Assembly (NCBI RefSeq): GCF_900105175.1
Contig: NZ_LT629771.1
Span: 1,302,001-1,366,000, forward strand
Direction of reading: 5' to 3'
DNA length: 64,000 nt
From: Jiangella sp. DSM 45060
Lineage (GTDB): Bacteria; Actinomycetota; Actinomycetes; Jiangellales; Jiangellaceae
Part shown: positions 61,171 through 64,000 of the stretch, piece by piece
How positions within the stretch are numbered: the first letter of the stretch is position 1
Layout: each line of letters begins with the position of its first letter
Notes under the pieces: generated by a model
Told to the model about the DNA's origin: nothing
The model's input: the letters and a program-made list of their open reading frames with translations, nothing else
Databases searched by the model: none
Program-made: the position numbers and the translations under genes

Positions 61171-62067
61171 ATGACCGGCACCGAGATCGCGATCACCGCG
61201 GACCTGGTCCGCGACCTGCTGCGGGAGCAGCACCCTGACCTCGCGGGGCTGGCCATCCGCGAGGTGGCGGGCGGCTGGGGCAACCAGATGTGGCGTCTCG
61301 GCGACGAGTTGGTCGTGCGCATGCAGCGGATGGACCCCACGCCGGAGCTCCAGCTCAAGGAGCGGCGCTGGCTGCCCGTGCTGGCCCCGCGACTGCCGCT
61401 CCCGGTGCCGGTCCCGGTGCGGTTCGGCGAACCGTCCGAGCGCTTCCCCAAGCACTGGACCGTGATGACGTGGGTCTCGGGCGAGCCGCTCGACCACGGC
61501 TCGATCAGCCGCGGCGCCCACGCGGCCGACACGCTGGCGGGATTCCTCCGGGCGCTGCACGTGCCGGCGCCCGCCGAGGCGCCGGGGCCGACGGACCGGG
61601 GCGCGCATCCCCGCGACTGCACGGACGGCTTCGAGAACTTCCTCCAGGCCGTCGGCCTCGACGACATCGCCGCCGACGTCCGCGCCGTCTGGGCCGATGC
61701 CGCCGGGGCCGGGGCGTGGGAGGGCCCGCCGGTGTGGGTGCACGGCGACCTCCATCCCGCGAACGTCGTCGTCTCGGAGGGGACGCTCTCGGGCATCGTC
61801 GACTTCGGTGACCTGTTCGCCGGCGACCCGGCGTGGGACCTCGCCGCCGCATGGGTGCTGCTGCCCGCGGGGACGGCCGCACGGTTCTTCGACGGGTACG
61901 CGCGGGCAGACGACGCGGCGATCCGGCGCGCCCGCGGGCTGGCCGCTCTCAAGAGCCTCTTCCTCGTGCTCATGGGGCAGAACGGCGACCGCGGTCTCCC
62001 CGGCGGCAAGCCGCACTGGGGACCCGTGGGCCGGGCGGCACTCGATCGCGTGCTGACGGGTGCGTGA
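61171..62067 (+). CDS. Aminoglycoside phosphotransferase family kinase (APH-like)
   Basis: A 298-residue kinase of the APH/choline-kinase fold. The Brenner-type catalytic loop is VHGDLHPANVVV, and IVDFGD is the metal-binding DFG-like motif. The N-terminal glycine-rich loop is GGWGNQMWRLG and the likely ATP lysine position is shifted (VVRMQR has Arg). Such proteins phosphorylate many small molecules; antibiotic resistance is not shown by the sequence. The genes on both sides are unrelated. Confidence 0.85.
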   Translation: MTGTEIAITADLVRDLLREQHPDLAGLAIREVAGGWGNQMWRLGDELVVRMQRMDPTPELQLKERRWLPVLAPRLPLPVPVPVRFGEPSERFPKHWTVMTWVSGEPLDHGSISRGAHAADTLAGFLRALHVPAPAEAPGPTDRGAHPRDCTDGFENFLQAVGLDDIAADVRAVWADAAGAGAWEGPPVWVHGDLHPANVVVSEGTLSGIVDFGDLFAGDPAWDLAAAWVLLPAGTAARFFDGYARADDAAIRRARGLAALKSLFLVLMGQNGDRGLPGGKPHWGPVGRAALDRVLTGA

Positions 62068-62084
62068 CGCACCCCCCCCGGTCG

Positions 62085-62684
62085 CTAGGGCGCCGGCCGC
62101 AGCGACCGGGCGATCAGCACGAGCGCACCCTCGATCGCGCCGTCAGCCGCACCGAGCCGCTTCTGCTCGAGGTAGACCTCCGGCGCGAGCGGGGCGAGGA
62201 GCGCTTCGGTGACGGCCTCGACGTCCGTGCGGCCGGCCTCGCGGACGAGGTGCCGGACGTGCGCTCGCCAGACCCCGTAGGCGCCGGTCTCGAACCGCGC
62301 CCGGCCGACCTCGCTGGCGAGCAGGAGCGGCGCATGGCGCCGCAGCAACCCGAGCATCGCGCGATAGAACGCGGTGAGCCGGTCGGCCGGATCGGCGCCC
62401 GGGCCGAGCGGCGGAGGCCCCGAGATGACCCCGGCCTGCAGCTCACGCTCGTGCTCGTCGAGCAACGCCTCTCCGAGCGCCCCGATGGACGCGTACCTGC
62501 GGTATAGCGTGGCGCGTCCGACCCCGGCGGCGCGGGCGACGTCGTCCATCGTGACGGACCGCGGATCGTGCTGGGCGAAGAGCTGGGCCGCAGCGTCGAG
62601 CACGCGCCGCCGGTTGCGTGCCGCGTCGGCCCGCTCCGGCGGGCGGACGGCGTCGGCCGCGCCGAGCAGATCGCGATGCGTCAC
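62085..62684 (-). CDS. TetR family transcriptional regulator
   Basis: A 199-residue repressor. The DNA-binding helices are in RRRVLDAAAQLFAQHDPRSVTMDDVARAAGVGRATLYRRY. GTG 62684 is chosen; an ATG at 62708 would overlap the operator. The palindrome at 62698-62720 lies between it and the divergent SMR exporter gene, the classic set-up of a drug-responsive pair. Confidence 0.88.
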   Translation of the reverse strand: MTHRDLLGAADAVRPPERADAARNRRRVLDAAAQLFAQHDPRSVTMDDVARAAGVGRATLYRRYASIGALGEALLDEHERELQAGVISGPPPLGPGADPADRLTAFYRAMLGLLRRHAPLLLASEVGRARFETGAYGVWRAHVRHLVREAGRTDVEAVTEALLAPLAPEVYLEQKRLGAADGAIEGALVLIARSLRPAP

Positions 62685-62697
62685 CCGCCCATCGTAG

Positions 62698-62720
62698 CAA
62701 CTGGACATAGTGTCCAGTTG
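62698..62720. promoter_or_regulatory. TetR operator between tetR and SMR genes
   Basis: Perfect inverted repeat: arms CAACTGGACA and TGTCCAGTTG around TAG. It lies 14 bp before the tetR GTG and 50 bp before the exporter ATG. A weaker related dyad (GTGTC-N7-GGACAC) lies at 62731-62748. Confidence 0.8.
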
Positions 62721-62770
62721 TGTTATCGTCGTGTCTGAATCCGGACACGGTGACCACTTAGGGGTGGCTG

Positions 62771-63112
62771 ATGCAGCTGAGCGCGTGGTCGTGGCTCCTG
62801 CTCGCGGGGGTGATCGAGATCGCCTTCTCGCAGAGCATCAAACCGACGGACGGCTTCACCCGCCCGGCGCCGACGCTGCTCTGCGTCGTCCTCGGGGCCG
62901 CCGCCGTCATGGCGCTGTCACGGGCGATGCAGGCCGTGTCGGTCGGCACGGCGTATGCGGTGTTCACCGGCATCGGCGCCGTCGGAGCGGTCACGCTCGG
63001 CATCCTCATCAGCCGCGACCCGCTGACGCCGGGTCGGCTCGCCGGTCTCGTCCTGATCATCGCCGGAGTACTCGTCTGCCACGTCACCGAGCCCGCGGCG
63101 AACGGATCGTGA
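62771..63112 (+). CDS. Small multidrug resistance (SMR) family exporter, SugE/Gdx-like
   Basis: A 113-residue membrane protein with four transmembrane helices. The conserved proton- and substrate-binding glutamate is in LLLAGVIEIAFSQSIK (Glu16), and TAYAVFTGIGAVGAVTLGI is the typical helix 3. The IKxxxGFT-type segment after helix 1 favours the SugE/Gdx (guanidinium) branch over EmrE. It works as a dimer. Regulated by the divergent TetR gene through the palindrome at 62698-62720. Confidence 0.87.
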   Translation: MQLSAWSWLLLAGVIEIAFSQSIKPTDGFTRPAPTLLCVVLGAAAVMALSRAMQAVSVGTAYAVFTGIGAVGAVTLGILISRDPLTPGRLAGLVLIIAGVLVCHVTEPAANGS

Positions 63113-63135
63113 ACCGGCCTTTCCCGCCCGGCGGC

Positions 63136-63960
63136 GTGGGTGTTCGGCAGCCTCGCGCCGCCGGAACTGCTCGCCGGCGGGGCGCCGCTGGCGGAGCGGC
63201 TCGGCTTCGCCGAACTCTCGAACTCGCCGGCAGCGCCCGCATGTACCCGGGCCGCACCTCGGCGACGCGCACGCTCGGCAACACCGGCTGGCTCGATCAG
63301 CTGGGCCTGCTGCCGCGGCGGCCGCTGACTGCGCGCCGGCGGACTGCCGTGACGTGTGAGCGCTCCTCGCCGGCGAGGTGGTGACGAGCGACGGCGGACA
63401 TCGCCACCGGGACGTCCAGCTCGGCGTTCCTCCGGCGCAGGTGCCACCGCTCTGGCTCGGTGCGGTCAACCGTGCGGCGCTGCGCGCGGCGAGCGCGATC
63501 GCCGACGGCGTGCTGCTGTCCGTGCTGACCGGGCCGGCCTGCCTGCGATGGGCGCGCGGGCGGATCCGCGCCGGCGCCGATCCTGCCGGCCGGCCGGCGC
63601 CGCCCGTCGTCGCCTTCGCTCTCACCTCCGTGCACCGCGACCCCGCCGTCGCCCGGGCCGGCGTCCGCGACGCCGTCGCGTTCTTCGCGGCCGCCGAGGC
63701 GCACACCGCGCTGATCGGGCGAATCGCCGTTCGGCCGCGACGACGTGTCCGCCCTCCTGGCCGGCGACCCCAGCCGTACGGTGGCGATGGTCGACGAGCC
63801 GGTGGTGGCGGGGAGCCCGGAGCAGGTCGTCGGCCGCCCCGACGCCCTCCTCGATGCCGGGGTCGACCGGATCGGGATCTGGCCGTTCCCCAGTGAGAGC
63901 TTCGCCGGCCAGCTGACCACCCTGGCCGACGACGTCCTGCCGCACCTGTGCCGGCGCTGA
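63136..63960 (+). pseudogene. Decayed LLM-class (luciferase-like) flavin monooxygenase
   Basis: Pieces of one protein lie in different frames. FGSLAPPELLAGGAPLAERLG (63140 on) is the N-terminal start; VTSDGGHRHRDVQLGVPPAQ to AEAHTALIG (63378-63720) is the middle; a third frame gives VAMVDEPVVAGSPEQVVGRP to the stop at 63958 (63745 on). At least two frame changes and a large deletion (no central barrel strands between about 63240 and 63360) separate them. Intact family members are about 300-350 residues. Clearly inactive. Confidence 0.72.
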
Positions 63961-64000
63961 CGGTCGTCCGGAGCACTATTGCGCTCGCGCACTGTGCATC

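Noticed and set aside
61171-62067. Aminoglycoside resistance gene
   Set aside because: The APH fold is clear, but the family phosphorylates many metabolites, and neither the sequence nor the neighbours indicate antibiotic resistance.

Overview
This window comes from a high-GC actinobacterium with a saprophytic, plant-biomass-degrading lifestyle. The evidence is GC-rich coding sequence with G/C third positions, frequent GTG starts, ATGA/GTGA stop-start overlaps, perfect GC hairpins without T-tracts, secreted multidomain glycan enzymes, and CUT1 sugar transporters that lack their own ATPase. A soil or plant-associated relative of the Jiangellales or Streptomyces type is a reasonable guess; the genus cannot be fixed from the sequence alone. 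No rRNA, tRNA, CRISPR array, insertion sequence or phage gene was seen.

Layout. (1) 1-9150: a seven-gene, minus-strand, translationally coupled sugar operon (SDR epimerase, solute-binding protein, two permeases, FAD oxidoreductase, Gfo/Idh dehydrogenase, second epimerase that runs off the left edge). It is headed by a near-perfect LacI-type palindrome and preceded by a LacI regulator gene. (2) 9244-14159: a secreted 1258-residue clan-A glycoside hydrolase coupled to a DgoD-like acid-sugar dehydratase. A NanE remnant follows. (3) 14833-27405: a secreted double esterase, a convergent LacI gene, then an arabinoside operon (ABC transporter, GH51 arabinofuranosidase, GH5-like hydrolase, IlvD/Edd L-arabonate-type dehydratase, LacI regulator). 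(4) 27408-36761: a minus-strand operon (ABC transporter, DgoD-like dehydratase, FAH-fold dehydratase), an IclR regulator, a secreted esterase and a XylR-like activator. (5) 36847-48099: a Gfo/Idh dehydrogenase, a Liv-type ABC transporter fused in one operon to a tagatose/psicose-3-epimerase-like protein, and a giant secreted ThuA/sorbosone-dehydrogenase protein. (6) 48161-57847: a membrane-tethered SF2 helicase downstream of a fourth sugar transporter, two unrecognised cytoplasmic proteins, a LacI regulator and an alditol oxidase. (7) 57859-64000: mixed housekeeping and accessory genes (lipoproteins, ECF41/SigJ-like sigma factor, quinone-reductase-like enzyme, VanY-like peptidase, APH-like kinase, TetR with SMR exporter, a decayed luciferase-like monooxygenase).

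How the genes work together. Secreted hydrolases and esterases would debranch arabinose- and xylose-rich polysaccharide. Four CUT1 importers would take up the oligosaccharides, and cytoplasmic GH51/GH5 would cleave them. Oxidised pentoses would then pass through an IlvD/Edd dehydratase, MR/MLE dehydratases and a XylX-like FAH dehydratase (a Weimberg-type oxidative pentose route). The most interesting new signal is regulatory. A 15-bp palindrome (TTGC-N7-GCAA) overlaps the iclR promoter and recurs upstream of both secreted esterase genes, 18 kb apart. A second 14-bp element (ACAACGTTATAAAT) links the double esterase to the arabinofuranosidase operon. Together they suggest a cross-wired regulon. 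The most unusual proteins are the helicase with a transmembrane hairpin and the giant ThuA protein, in which a LamG domain appears inserted inside a CBM6-like domain.
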